The notes beneath the pieces were generated by a model. The model worked only from the letters and a program-made list of their open reading frames with translations, was not told where the DNA came from and did not search any database. From positions 1-11,884 of the forward strand of contig QNBX01000140.1 in assembly GCA_003644265.1 (NCBI GenBank): a stretch of DNA of 11,884 bases. Direction: 5' to 3'. A program made the position numbers and the translations under genes. Source of the stretch: Planctomycetota bacterium (GTDB lineage: Bacteria; Planctomycetota; B15-G4). Shown piece after piece: positions 1-7,119 of this stretch (positions are counted from its first letter, which is position 1; each line of letters starts with the position of its first letter).

Positions 1-1567
1 GCTCGGACTTGAGCACGCGCACGGCGTCCGGCGAGCCCTGCTTGTCTTCGTGGGTCTTCTGCTCATCATCGCTGCGCAGCAGGCGCTTGAAGATGTTGAT
101 CAGGAAGCCATAGATGTCGTCCGGCCGCATGCCGATCAGGAACACGAAACCAAACAGGAACAGCGACGAGGGATCGCGCACGGCGCCGTCGAGCTCGACC
201 AGATCGGCCGACAGCAGCATGAACAGGAAGACGGTGCTCAGGAACGGCGCGCAGATCATGCGACTGATGGTGCGCAGGGTCTCGTTGGGCTCGAACTTGC
301 GGATCTGCCGGGCCCCCGAAGCGATGGCGGCGAGGCCCCAGAGGGCGTTGGCGAGCACCCCGAAGATCGTCCAGGCCACGAGGTCAAACCAACGCCACGA
401 GCCGTACATCCAGACCCAGGGCGAGACCTCGAGCATGCCGGCCTCGGCGACGTCGCTGCGGAGGCTGGCGCGACGCGCCTGAAGGGCCTGATGCAGGCTG
501 GCCGTGCTGCTGCTGGCAAACGCCGAGCCGCCGTCGTCCGCAGCCCGCGCCGGCGTCGCGTCAGAGCCGAGGCCCGCGTTGACCTCGGCGCACCATTGGC
601 GCACGGCTCGCTGCTCGTCGGGCCCCAGGGTCAGCTCGCGGTAGGGCTCGGGCTGACGGCCCTGGACGCGCAGCACGGCATCGCGCGCTCGCTGCACGGA
701 GCGGGGCAGATCGCCGTGCGTCACTTGGCCCCCGGCGGCCGCAGGCAGCGTCTCGGTGCTGAACAGGTCGGCGGACAGCAGCGCGCGCTCGAGCGCCAGG
801 GCCAGCCCGACGCCCGGCTGCTCGCCCGCGCTGACCAGCGTGTCGAAGCTCGCCCGGGAGAGCTGCAGGAAGCGCTGACCCGTGGCGTCGTGCGGCAGGT
901 CGACGCGTGCACCGCGCCGGCCAGGCAGCCGCGAGAAGAGCGCCAGCTTGTCGAGAAACGCCACCTGAACGCCGGCCGCGGCAGCGTTCGCTGCGGCCTG
1001 ATGACGGTCGATGACGCTGCGCACCGACGCCATGTTCGCCAGCCCCAGGGGCCCCCCGCCGCCGCCAGCCGAGAGCCGATCGAGAGCCTCGCCGCTGACC
1101 GTGATCTCGAGCTGGCCGCCAGCCGACAGGTGCAGGTCGAAGCTGTCCGCGGCGTTGGTCAGCGTCGCCTCGACGCTCTGGATGTACTCAGGCTCGAGGG
1201 CCAAGTGCAGCTTGGCCCAGCCCCAGATGGCCGCGATGGCCATGGCGCAGCGCAGGATCAGGTGAAAGGTTGGGTTGAGCCACCAGCGCACCGCCAAGCT
1301 CTGCACCCGCGGCGGGCGATAGGCGGGCCGGGACCGCGTCGGCGGCGTAGGTGGCGATGTCGTCGCGGACGCCGTGAGTCCCGCCGACGCAGCGCCGACG
1401 CCCGCGGACGCCGTGACGCTCGCCGCAGGCTCCGTGGGGCTGCCGCCGGCCGCACTCTCAGCCGCGACCGCAGACGACTCCAAGGCCGGGTCCGCAGCTG
1501 TCGCCGCTACCGGCGCCGGCCGAGTCGGCGCGTCACCCGCCGGTGCGTTGCGCGTCTTCTTGCCCAT
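1..1567 (-). CDS. Unrecognised integral membrane protein with large periplasmic domain (3' end beyond window)
   Basis: The minus-strand frame is open from an ATG at 1567 to the left edge: 522 codons with no stop, so the C-terminus lies outside the window. I do not recognise the family. Residues 1-90 are a low-complexity Ala/Pro/Ser/Thr segment that is probably disordered and cytoplasmic. A hydrophobic helix follows at about 101-121, then a mostly soluble domain of about 270 residues (125-390) that should face the periplasm. Three more hydrophobic segments follow at about 394-417, 437-456 and 467-490, then a charged tail (RSDDEQKTHEDKQ). This gives four predicted membrane helices. A GGGG run precedes the start but the ribosome-binding site is poor. 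The gene lies 242 bases downstream of the MltF-like gene on the same strand, so a role at the envelope is possible. That the frame is coding is well supported by the hydrophobic pattern; the function is unknown. Confidence 0.8.
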   Translation of the reverse strand, partial: MGKKTRNAPAGDAPTRPAPVAATAADPALESSAVAAESAAGGSPTEPAASVTASAGVGAASAGLTASATTSPPTPPTRSRPAYRPPRVQSLAVRWWLNPTFHLILRCAMAIAAIWGWAKLHLALEPEYIQSVEATLTNAADSFDLHLSAGGQLEITVSGEALDRLSAGGGGGPLGLANMASVRSVIDRHQAAANAAAAGVQVAFLDKLALFSRLPGRRGARVDLPHDATGQRFLQLSRASFDTLVSAGEQPGVGLALALERALLSADLFSTETLPAAAGGQVTHGDLPRSVQRARDAVLRVQGRQPEPYRELTLGPDEQRAVRQWCAEVNAGLGSDATPARAADDGGSAFASSSTASLHQALQARRASLRSDVAEAGMLEVSPWVWMYGSWRWFDLVAWTIFGVLANALWGLAAIASGARQIRKFEPNETLRTISRMICAPFLSTVFLFMLLSADLVELDGAVRDPSSLFLFGFVFLIGMRPDDIYGFLINIFKRLLRSDDEQKTHEDKQGSPDAVRVLKSE

Positions 1568-1809
1568 CGCATCCCCGTGTCGTGCCTGCTCGGGGCATGA
1601 GACACCCGATCAGCGCCCCATCGGCGCCACTCACCAGCCTCGCCGCACGCTGGGCGCAGCGGCGACGCAGCTCCCGCCGGACACCGGCTGCGATCCGTTC
1701 GCTCGGACGCCAGAGTATCGGGCGTGCAACCCGCGTAGAGCCGAAGGGGCAGCTCCTGACTATTCGTCGGTGCGATCGGCATCCGGCTGAAGCGCCGCCC
1801 TGCCCGGCA
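1568..1809. other. Intergenic region between MltF-like gene and left-edge membrane protein gene
   Basis: 242 bases with no supported gene. A short minus-strand frame (1782-1507) overlaps the membrane protein start and has no recognisable features. A GATACT on the minus strand is a weak -10 candidate without a partner. Confidence 0.4.
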
Positions 1810-3339
1810 TCAGCGCCCGCGACGACGGCTCAGGTCATCGCGCTGAGCGGCCTCTTCGGCCTCGATGTCGATCAGCAGCGAGAAGGCCACCACGTACTTC
1901 TCGATGTTGCCCACGTAACGGACGGGCTCGAGCCCCACGTCTTCCTGGGCCAGCAGAGCCACGCTTCCGTGCCAGCGGTCGGCGTCCATCCCTCGTCGCG
2001 CCGCCTGCTCGCGCCAGCGCCGCACTCGACCGACGCCCGCGTTGTAGGCCGCGAGGGCAAAGCGAACCCGCTCGGCTGCAGCGATGTCCTCGCTGCCAAA
2101 GAAGTTGTCTCGCAGCCAGGCCATGTACTTCACGCCCGCGTGCAGGTTGTCGTCCGGGTCGCTCACGTCGTCGAAGCCCATGTCCCGCGCGGTGGGAGCC
2201 ATGAGCTGCATCAGGCCCACCGCGCCGGCGTGGCTGCGGGCGTCGGGGTCGAGGCGCGACTCCTGGTAGGCCTGGGCCGCGATCAGCCGCCAGTCGAAGC
2301 CGAAGCGTTCTGCGTAGCGGCGAATGGGAGCCTCGAACTCACCCAGCATCCGGGCGCCGAGATCATCCTGCGGGTGTCGCAGCCAGCCGACACCGACGAA
2401 GTAGCGCTTGAAGAGCACGTTGCCGGTGAACGATCCCTTTGACACGTCGCCCGCGAACTCGCTGAGCACTTCGCGCAGCCTGGTGTCGGCCGGTCGCACG
2501 GCCCAGGCGAGCTGACCGCCCTCGCTCAGCACGAGGTCGTCGCGCACCCGCAAGCCGGGGAGCGCATCGGCCCACAGCGTGGCCAGGTGTCGGTCGCACA
2601 CGGTGTGGTCGAGCACACCAGCGGAGACCAGCTCGAGCAGGTCTTCGCTCACCAGGGCGGTGCCAGGGGTCTCGATGCGCACGGGCGCCAGGCCGAGTGA
2701 AACGAGCTCATCGCTGAGCCAGCGCAGCGACTCGACGTAGCTGGAGTGGGCCGGCACGTCGACGCGCACCCCGGACAAATCCTCGAGCGACGAGAGCGGA
2801 GCGGCCCGGTTGCTGCTGACCAGCACCTCGCTCACGTCCTGCATGTAGGGCGCGCAGAAGGCCACGCGCTGACTGCGCTCGGCGGTGGCGGTCAGCAGCG
2901 CGGCCGCCACGTCCCCACGGCCGTCGATCAAGGCATCGAGCAGCTGGCTCTGCTCGACAGGCACGAAGGCCACCCGAAAGGGCGTGCCGCCGTCGAGCGT
3001 GCTGTTCACCCGTGACTCGAACTCGCGGAACATCTCCAGCTCGAAACCACGGCCCTTGCCCTTGGCCAAGAAGAACGAGGTGCGTCCGGGCACGACGAGC
3101 ACGCGCAACAGCCGGCGCTCGAGGATGGTGTCCCAGTCGTCGGTCTGGCGATCCGTGACGCTCATGACGAGCACCGACTCCCGCTCGGCGGCGGCTGAGG
3201 GCTCGGCGGCGAAGTGCCTGAAAGCGGGAGCGGTGGTGGCCGAGAGGGCGATCGGGCCGGCGTCACCGCAGCTCGTCAGCGCGGACGCGAGCACGAGGGT
3301 CATGGCGAGCGCGAGCTGACGTGATGAGAGTCGCAGCAT
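1810..3339 (-). CDS. mltF: MltF-like membrane-bound lytic murein transglycosylase (lipoprotein)
   Basis: Predicted to cleave the MurNAc-GlcNAc bond of peptidoglycan, leaving 1,6-anhydroMurNAc, while anchored in the outer membrane. The 509-residue length is close to E. coli MltF. Residues 1-24 form a lipoprotein signal ending in LTSC, with the lipidated Cys at 24. Residues about 75-320 resemble a family-3 periplasmic solute-binding domain, which acts as a regulatory or ligand-sensing module in MltF. Residues about 340-490 are an SLT domain: AYQESRLDP with predicted catalytic Glu360, GAVGLMQLMAPTA at 372-384, AYNAG at 431-435, and the late YVGNIEKYV motif. The frame extends upstream to 3456, but ATG 3339 is preferred because AAGGAG lies five bases before it and the signal peptide begins there. 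It lies 119 bases downstream of the sulfatase-like gene and may be read from the same transcript. The family call is secure; the exact Mlt subtype rests on the domain order. Confidence 0.92.
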   Translation of the reverse strand: MLRLSSRQLALAMTLVLASALTSCGDAGPIALSATTAPAFRHFAAEPSAAAERESVLVMSVTDRQTDDWDTILERRLLRVLVVPGRTSFFLAKGKGRGFELEMFREFESRVNSTLDGGTPFRVAFVPVEQSQLLDALIDGRGDVAAALLTATAERSQRVAFCAPYMQDVSEVLVSSNRAAPLSSLEDLSGVRVDVPAHSSYVESLRWLSDELVSLGLAPVRIETPGTALVSEDLLELVSAGVLDHTVCDRHLATLWADALPGLRVRDDLVLSEGGQLAWAVRPADTRLREVLSEFAGDVSKGSFTGNVLFKRYFVGVGWLRHPQDDLGARMLGEFEAPIRRYAERFGFDWRLIAAQAYQESRLDPDARSHAGAVGLMQLMAPTARDMGFDDVSDPDDNLHAGVKYMAWLRDNFFGSEDIAAAERVRFALAAYNAGVGRVRRWREQAARRGMDADRWHGSVALLAQEDVGLEPVRYVGNIEKYVVAFSLLIDIEAEEAAQRDDLSRRRGR

Positions 3340-3458
3340 GATGGCTCCTTCGGGGCAGAGGTGCAGTCTGAAGCTGCGCCCGGTGCCATTCAACGACGTC
3401 TTCACGACTCCGTGCCGGCGTCGAGCGAGCACAGGCGCCCGGGAGCCCCCCCCCATGC

Positions 3459-4925
3459 TCAGCCGTCGCCCCCGAGGTAGCCGAGCGCCTGAAGTTCGGC
3501 CAGCGTCTCGTCGGACAGCGTGGCGGTCTCCGACACGCCCTGCTTGTGCAGCAGCCGCGAGAGTTCCTGCTGGCGCTCGTTCAGGTGTTCGATCAGATCA
3601 AGCAGCCGCTCGCCACGCGGCCCCTCGGCCGTCTGCGCATCGCGCTCGTACAGGTCCGTGCTCAGATCGAAGCGTTGCCAGGGCTGGTTCTTCAGGTTGC
3701 GCAGCAGCTTGTCGGCGTCGACCCGCACGCTCATGCCGCCACGCGTCCAGGGCTGCGCGTTGTAGCTCGTGATGGGACGATCCGGGCGCAGCTCACCCAG
3801 CAACGACACGCCATCGCACACCTCAGGCGCCGCCTGCCCCAGGATCTCGAGCGCGGTGGGCAACACGTCGACTCCGGCCACCGGCGTCTCCACCACACCC
3901 TGCCTGCCCCCAGGCGTTCGCACGATCAGCGGCACATGCGTGACCGCGCGATACACGCTGCCGTGGCTGAACTTGCCATGCTCCTTGAAGGCCTCGCCGT
4001 GATCCGACAGCAGGATCACGGCCGTATCCTCCGACCAGGGCGGCCGAGACAGGACCTCCAGCAGGCGACCGATCTCTGCGTCGGTGAAGTGGACGCCGCC
4101 AAGGTAGAGGCCCGCCAGGAAGCGTCGGTCGGCAGGGCTCGCATCGCCGGGGTCGCGGGGCAGGAATCCCCGCGCCAGATGCAGGCCGCCGATCCGGTCC
4201 TCAGCGACCCGCAGCGCAGCGACCTTCTCGCGCCATGGACCGGCGTACTCCGAATCGGTGAAGAGGTCGTGCTCGATGGGCGGGACGTAGGGCGAGTGGA
4301 TCTCGTACGTGTGGACGAACAGAAAGACACGCTCGCTGCGATCAACTTCGGTGAGCCACTTCAGGACGCGATCGACCTTCTTGTCGACCGTCTCCGGGCT
4401 CTGTTGCCACTCGCGGAAGCCCCGGTCGAACTGCATCTCGCGCGTCAGGTAACCGCCGTCGGTGAAGGCGGCGGTGAGGAAGCCCGCCCGCTCCAGCCGC
4501 TGGGCCAGGGTGGGGATGCTGGCCGGCAGCACCGCGACCTTCCCCGCGCCCTGCTTGGCATCGCCGCTCGCGTTGAAGACGCGATGCACGGGGGGCACGA
4601 GGCCCGTGAACATCGACATGTGGGAGGGCGTGGTGCTGCTCGCCGCCGAGGTGCAGTCGCGAAACACGAGCGCGTCCTGTGCGAAGGCATCGATCTTCGG
4701 AGAGGTGCCCTTGCGGTAGCCGTAGCAACCCAGGCTGTCCGCACGCAGCGTATCGAGCGAGATCAAGACCAGGTTGCGCGCGAGCGGCGTGGGCGGCGTC
4801 GAGCCGCCGTCGGGAGCGCCCGCTGCTCCCTGCCCACAGGCCGACAGGGTCAAGCCCAGGACGAGCGCCTGCAGCAGCGGTCCCAACGGGCGCGCGGCGG
4901 AGTGACGGAGTCGTTCGAGAGCCAT
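3459..4925 (-). CDS. Sulfatase-superfamily lipoprotein with T-x-P-S-H active site
   Basis: A 488-residue member of the alkaline phosphatase/sulfatase fold, probably hydrolysing a sulfate or phosphate ester in the periplasm or at the outer membrane. The signal peptide ends in LSAC (Cys30), which marks a lipoprotein. Metal-binding elements are SLDTLRAD (Asp58) near the start and LLSDHGEAF (Asp308-His309), with HTYEIHSPY at about 205-213 and FSHG at 319-322. The protein ends in LGYLGG, as many sulfatases of this type do. At the nucleophile site, where sulfatases have C/S-x-P-S/A-R, this protein reads T-T-P-S-H (98-102). It therefore cannot form formylglycine there and recalls the Thr nucleophile of nucleotide pyrophosphatase-type enzymes (T-x-P-N-H). 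An upstream in-frame ATG at 5006 would add 27 residues. ATG 4925 is chosen because it gives a normal 30-residue lipoprotein signal, but neither start has a clear ribosome-binding site. The substrate is unknown. Confidence 0.88.
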   Translation of the reverse strand: MALERLRHSAARPLGPLLQALVLGLTLSACGQGAAGAPDGGSTPPTPLARNLVLISLDTLRADSLGCYGYRKGTSPKIDAFAQDALVFRDCTSAASSTTPSHMSMFTGLVPPVHRVFNASGDAKQGAGKVAVLPASIPTLAQRLERAGFLTAAFTDGGYLTREMQFDRGFREWQQSPETVDKKVDRVLKWLTEVDRSERVFLFVHTYEIHSPYVPPIEHDLFTDSEYAGPWREKVAALRVAEDRIGGLHLARGFLPRDPGDASPADRRFLAGLYLGGVHFTDAEIGRLLEVLSRPPWSEDTAVILLSDHGEAFKEHGKFSHGSVYRAVTHVPLIVRTPGGRQGVVETPVAGVDVLPTALEILGQAAPEVCDGVSLLGELRPDRPITSYNAQPWTRGGMSVRVDADKLLRNLKNQPWQRFDLSTDLYERDAQTAEGPRGERLLDLIEHLNERQQELSRLLHKQGVSETATLSDETLAELQALGYLGGDG

Positions 4926-5222
4926 GGGCACGTTGCTGACAACCGAAAGGAGAGGGGCGGCGAGACGGCGAGAGGCCCCCGCAGCTCCGGTCAGGGCGCG
5001 CGCCATAACCTGGCAACAGGCGCCCGCTCGGCACGGCAGGCATCGCCATCGGCAGGCGACGCACCTCTATATCTGATCTGCCGGCGAACAGCCAGAAACG
5101 CGTGGGCGGCGTGGGCAGTCCGCGCAGTGGAGGCCCTTCCGGCGGCACGCTGAGCTGAACCAGGCCTGCGACGAGAGCCAGCGGACGAGCCCTTCGCGAC
5201 CGGCGACAGGTCCGCGACTCAC
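4926..5222. other. Intergenic region upstream of the sulfatase-like gene
   Basis: About 297 bases between the SulP stop and the chosen sulfatase-like start. The first part, up to 5006, could code for an N-terminal extension. An AT-rich pocket reads TATAGA on the minus strand (5071-5066), a possible -10 with a weak TGGCTG 18 bases upstream. If used, the sulfatase-like and MltF-like genes would have a promoter separate from SulP. No gene is seen on either strand. Confidence 0.35.
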
Positions 5223-6779
5223 TCAGGCCAGCGCGTCATCCGCCACGTGGTTCTGGGGATCTTCGATCACGTTGACCTCCACCAGGGCGCCCGCTCGCTT
5301 GAGCAGTCTGCGACAGTCGGGGCTGAGGTGCCGCAGGTGCAGCGTCTTGCCGGCCTTGAGGTAGCGCTCAGCCAGACTGTCGATGGCCTCGATGGCTGAG
5401 TGGTCAGACACCCGGGCGTGCTCGAACTCGATGATCACCTCGGCCGGGTCGTTACCGGGCTCGAAGAGTTCGCCGAAGCTCTTGGCCGAGCCAAAGAACA
5501 GCGGCCCCCGCAGGGAGTAGACCTTGGTCCCGTCGGGTTGGGTGCTGGTGATGGCGTGGATGACCTTGGCGTGTTTCCAGGCGAAGACGAGGGCCGAGAC
5601 GATCACGCCCACCAGCACGGCCATGGCCAGATCGGTCAGGACGGTCACGGCCGAGACCAGGATGACCACGAAGACATCGCTGGCCGGCACCTTGTTCACG
5701 ATGCCCAGGCTCGACCACTCGAAGGTGCCCAGCACGACCATGAACATGACCCCGACCAGGGCGGCCACGGGCACCATCTCGATGATCGACGAGGCCACCA
5801 GCACGAATGCCAGCAGCACCAGCGCGGCGGTGATGCCCGAGAGCCGGCCGCGGCCGCCCGAGTTGATGTTGATCATGCTCTGACCAATCATGGCGCAGCC
5901 GCCCATGCCACCGAAGACGCCGCAGGCCACGTTGGCGGCGCCTTGAGCGACGCACTCCTTGTTGCCCCGGCCGCGGGTCTCGGTGAGTTCGTCCACCAGA
6001 GCCAGGGTCAGCAGCGACTCGATCAAGCCCACCGCCGCCAGGATGATGCTGTAAGGCAGGATGATCCGGAGCGTGGCGAGGGTCAGCGGGACCTGGGGCA
6101 AGCCGAACACGGGCAGGCCTCCCTTCAGCGACGCCTCGGGGTCGCCGGTCATGCTGCGCAGGGAGTCCACCACGCTGGGCGAGTTGAGGTCGAGCCCCTT
6201 CACGGCGAGCGTAACCACGACGATGGCGGCGAGGGAGGACGGCACGGCCCGGGTGAGCCTGGGCAGGAAGTGAATGATCGCCATGGTCCCCGCCACCAAC
6301 GCGAGCATGGTGTACAGCGGCGTTCCGCTCATCCACTGCTGCGCCCCATGGGCTCCCGCCGTCTTGAACTGCCCCAGCTGGGCCAGGAAGATCACGATGG
6401 CCAGTCCGTTGACGAATCCCAGCATCACCGGGTGGGGCACCATACGGATGAACTTGCCCAGGCGCAGGGCCCCCGCGATGACCTGCAAGACGCCCATCAG
6501 CAACACCGCCGCGAACATGTACTGAACCCCGTGCTCGGCCACCAGGGCCACGAGCACGACAGCGATGGCCCCGGTGGCTCCGGAGATCATCCCGGGGCGC
6601 CCGCCCAAGACGGCCGTGATCACGCCCAGCATGAAGGCCGCGTGCAGCCCCACCAGCGGGTCGACCCCGGCCACGAAGGCGAAGGCCACCGCCTCGGGAA
6701 CCAGCGCGAGAGCGACGGTGAGCCCGGACAAGAGGTCCGACCGGGCGCTGAACTTGAGCTTGGCGGCGAGGTCGAACAC
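5223..6779 (-). CDS. SulP/SLC26-family inorganic anion transporter with STAS domain
   Basis: An inner-membrane transporter for sulfate, bicarbonate or a similar anion; the family is known for both proton- or sodium-coupled uptake and exchange. The 518-residue protein has a hydrophobic core at about 12-400 with many membrane spans. Conserved features include the early LVPEAVAF segment (26-33), [12 protein letters not shown] (65-76), [20 protein letters not shown] (115-134), the loop around [13 protein letters not shown] (261-273), and [12 protein letters not shown] (293-304). Residues about 417-507 form the cytoplasmic STAS domain, including [15 protein letters not shown]. The start is GTG at 6779. 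The nearby ATG at 6798 is in another frame, and no good ribosome-binding site is visible, so the exact start is less sure than the gene. It is the most upstream of four minus-strand genes and is divergent from the TSP3 gene. No carbonic anhydrase or sulfate-assimilation gene is visible in the window to fix the substrate. Confidence 0.92.
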   Translation of the reverse strand: MFDLAAKLKFSARSDLLSGLTVALALVPEAVAFAFVAGVDPLVGLHAAFMLGVITAVLGGRPGMISGATGAIAVVLVALVAEHGVQYMFAAVLLMGVLQVIAGALRLGKFIRMVPHPVMLGFVNGLAIVIFLAQLGQFKTAGAHGAQQWMSGTPLYTMLALVAGTMAIIHFLPRLTRAVPSSLAAIVVVTLAVKGLDLNSPSVVDSLRSMTGDPEASLKGGLPVFGLPQVPLTLATLRIILPYSIILAAVGLIESLLTLALVDELTETRGRGNKECVAQGAANVACGVFGGMGGCAMIGQSMININSGGRGRLSGITAALVLLAFVLVASSIIEMVPVAALVGVMFMVVLGTFEWSSLGIVNKVPASDVFVVILVSAVTVLTDLAMAVLVGVIVSALVFAWKHAKVIHAITSTQPDGTKVYSLRGPLFFGSAKSFGELFEPGNDPAEVIIEFEHARVSDHSAIEAIDSLAERYLKAGKTLHLRHLSPDCRRLLKRAGALVEVNVIEDPQNHVADDALA

Positions 6780-6944
6780 AGCGCTTCGGGGGCTCCATCT
6801 GATTTGAGGCAGCGCAGGGTAACGATGTCGCCACAGGATGCTCGGCCTATCTGAGCGCCAGCCTGCCGGAGCCGCTGGAACAGCTCATGAGCGCGTCAAG
6901 AGAGGCGCTGGGACGGGTGGCAGGCCGGGCCGCTCGCGCGTGGG

Positions 6945-6959
6945 GACGATCTGATCGTC
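6945..6959. promoter_or_regulatory. Perfect 15-base palindrome, possible operator
   Basis: GACGATC-T-GATCGTC: two perfect seven-base arms around one central T, in the divergent region about 165 bases from each flanking start codon. Its symmetry and size suit a site for a dimeric regulator. No regulator gene is present in the window, so this is inference from shape and place only. Confidence 0.3.
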
Positions 6960-7045
6960 GATGGCCGTTTCGTTGCGCAACTCGCGCCTCCCGACGCGCC
7001 GTGGGCGAGCATCGCTTGTCGCTCCACGGCGCCACCACGCGCTGT

Positions 7046-7051
7046 TAGGAT
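7046..7051 (+). promoter_or_regulatory. Putative -10 box (TAGGAT) for the secreted TSP3 protein gene
   Basis: TAGGAT preceded by TGT lies 69 bases before ATG 7120. A TAG-type -10 is plausible in a GC-rich genome, and a similar TAGCAT occurs before the SRPBCC gene. No good -35 sits at 16-18 bases; TTGTCG at 7016 is too far away. Confidence 0.3.
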
Positions 7052-7119
7052 GGACGCACGACGCGGGAACGCCCTCGAGGGGGGCGCGTTTCCACGCGGA
7101 CACCCAGGGGGGCATCAGC

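Larger units (their letters stand above)
6780..7119. other. Divergent intergenic region between SulP and secreted TSP3 protein genes
   Basis: About 340 bases without a convincing gene. The short Arg-rich frames here lack ribosome-binding sites and family features. The region holds a 15-base palindrome (6945-6959), a 10-base CCCTCGAGGG palindrome at 7072-7081, and a -10-like box at 7046-7051. It should carry promoters for both flanking genes. Confidence 0.6.

Noticed and set aside
50..1600. Long plus-strand open frame of 516 codons
   Set aside because: It lies opposite the membrane protein gene and translates to Arg/Ala/Gln/Gly-rich sequence without domain features; high GC makes stop codons rare on the opposite strand.
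3546..5153. Long plus-strand open frame of 535 codons
   Set aside because: Antisense to the well-supported sulfatase-like gene; composition is Arg/Gln/Ala-rich with no recognisable motif.
5452..6834. Minus-strand 460-codon frame overlapping SulP, with an ATG start
   Set aside because: Same strand but shifted frame of SulP; Arg/Gly/Ala-rich with no family features, while the SulP frame has the full set of conserved motifs.
5400..6854. Plus-strand open frame of 484 codons rich in His, Asp and Gly
   Set aside because: Antisense to the SulP gene; the odd composition is what reverse-reading of membrane-protein codons produces.
6847..7038. Minus-strand 63-codon frame in the divergent intergenic region
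   Set aside because: Arg-rich, no ribosome-binding site, no family similarity.
6961..7119. Upstream ATG that would extend the secreted protein by 53 residues
   Set aside because: The added segment is Arg-rich and would bury the signal peptide; the internal ATG has a strong ribosome-binding site and starts a normal signal.
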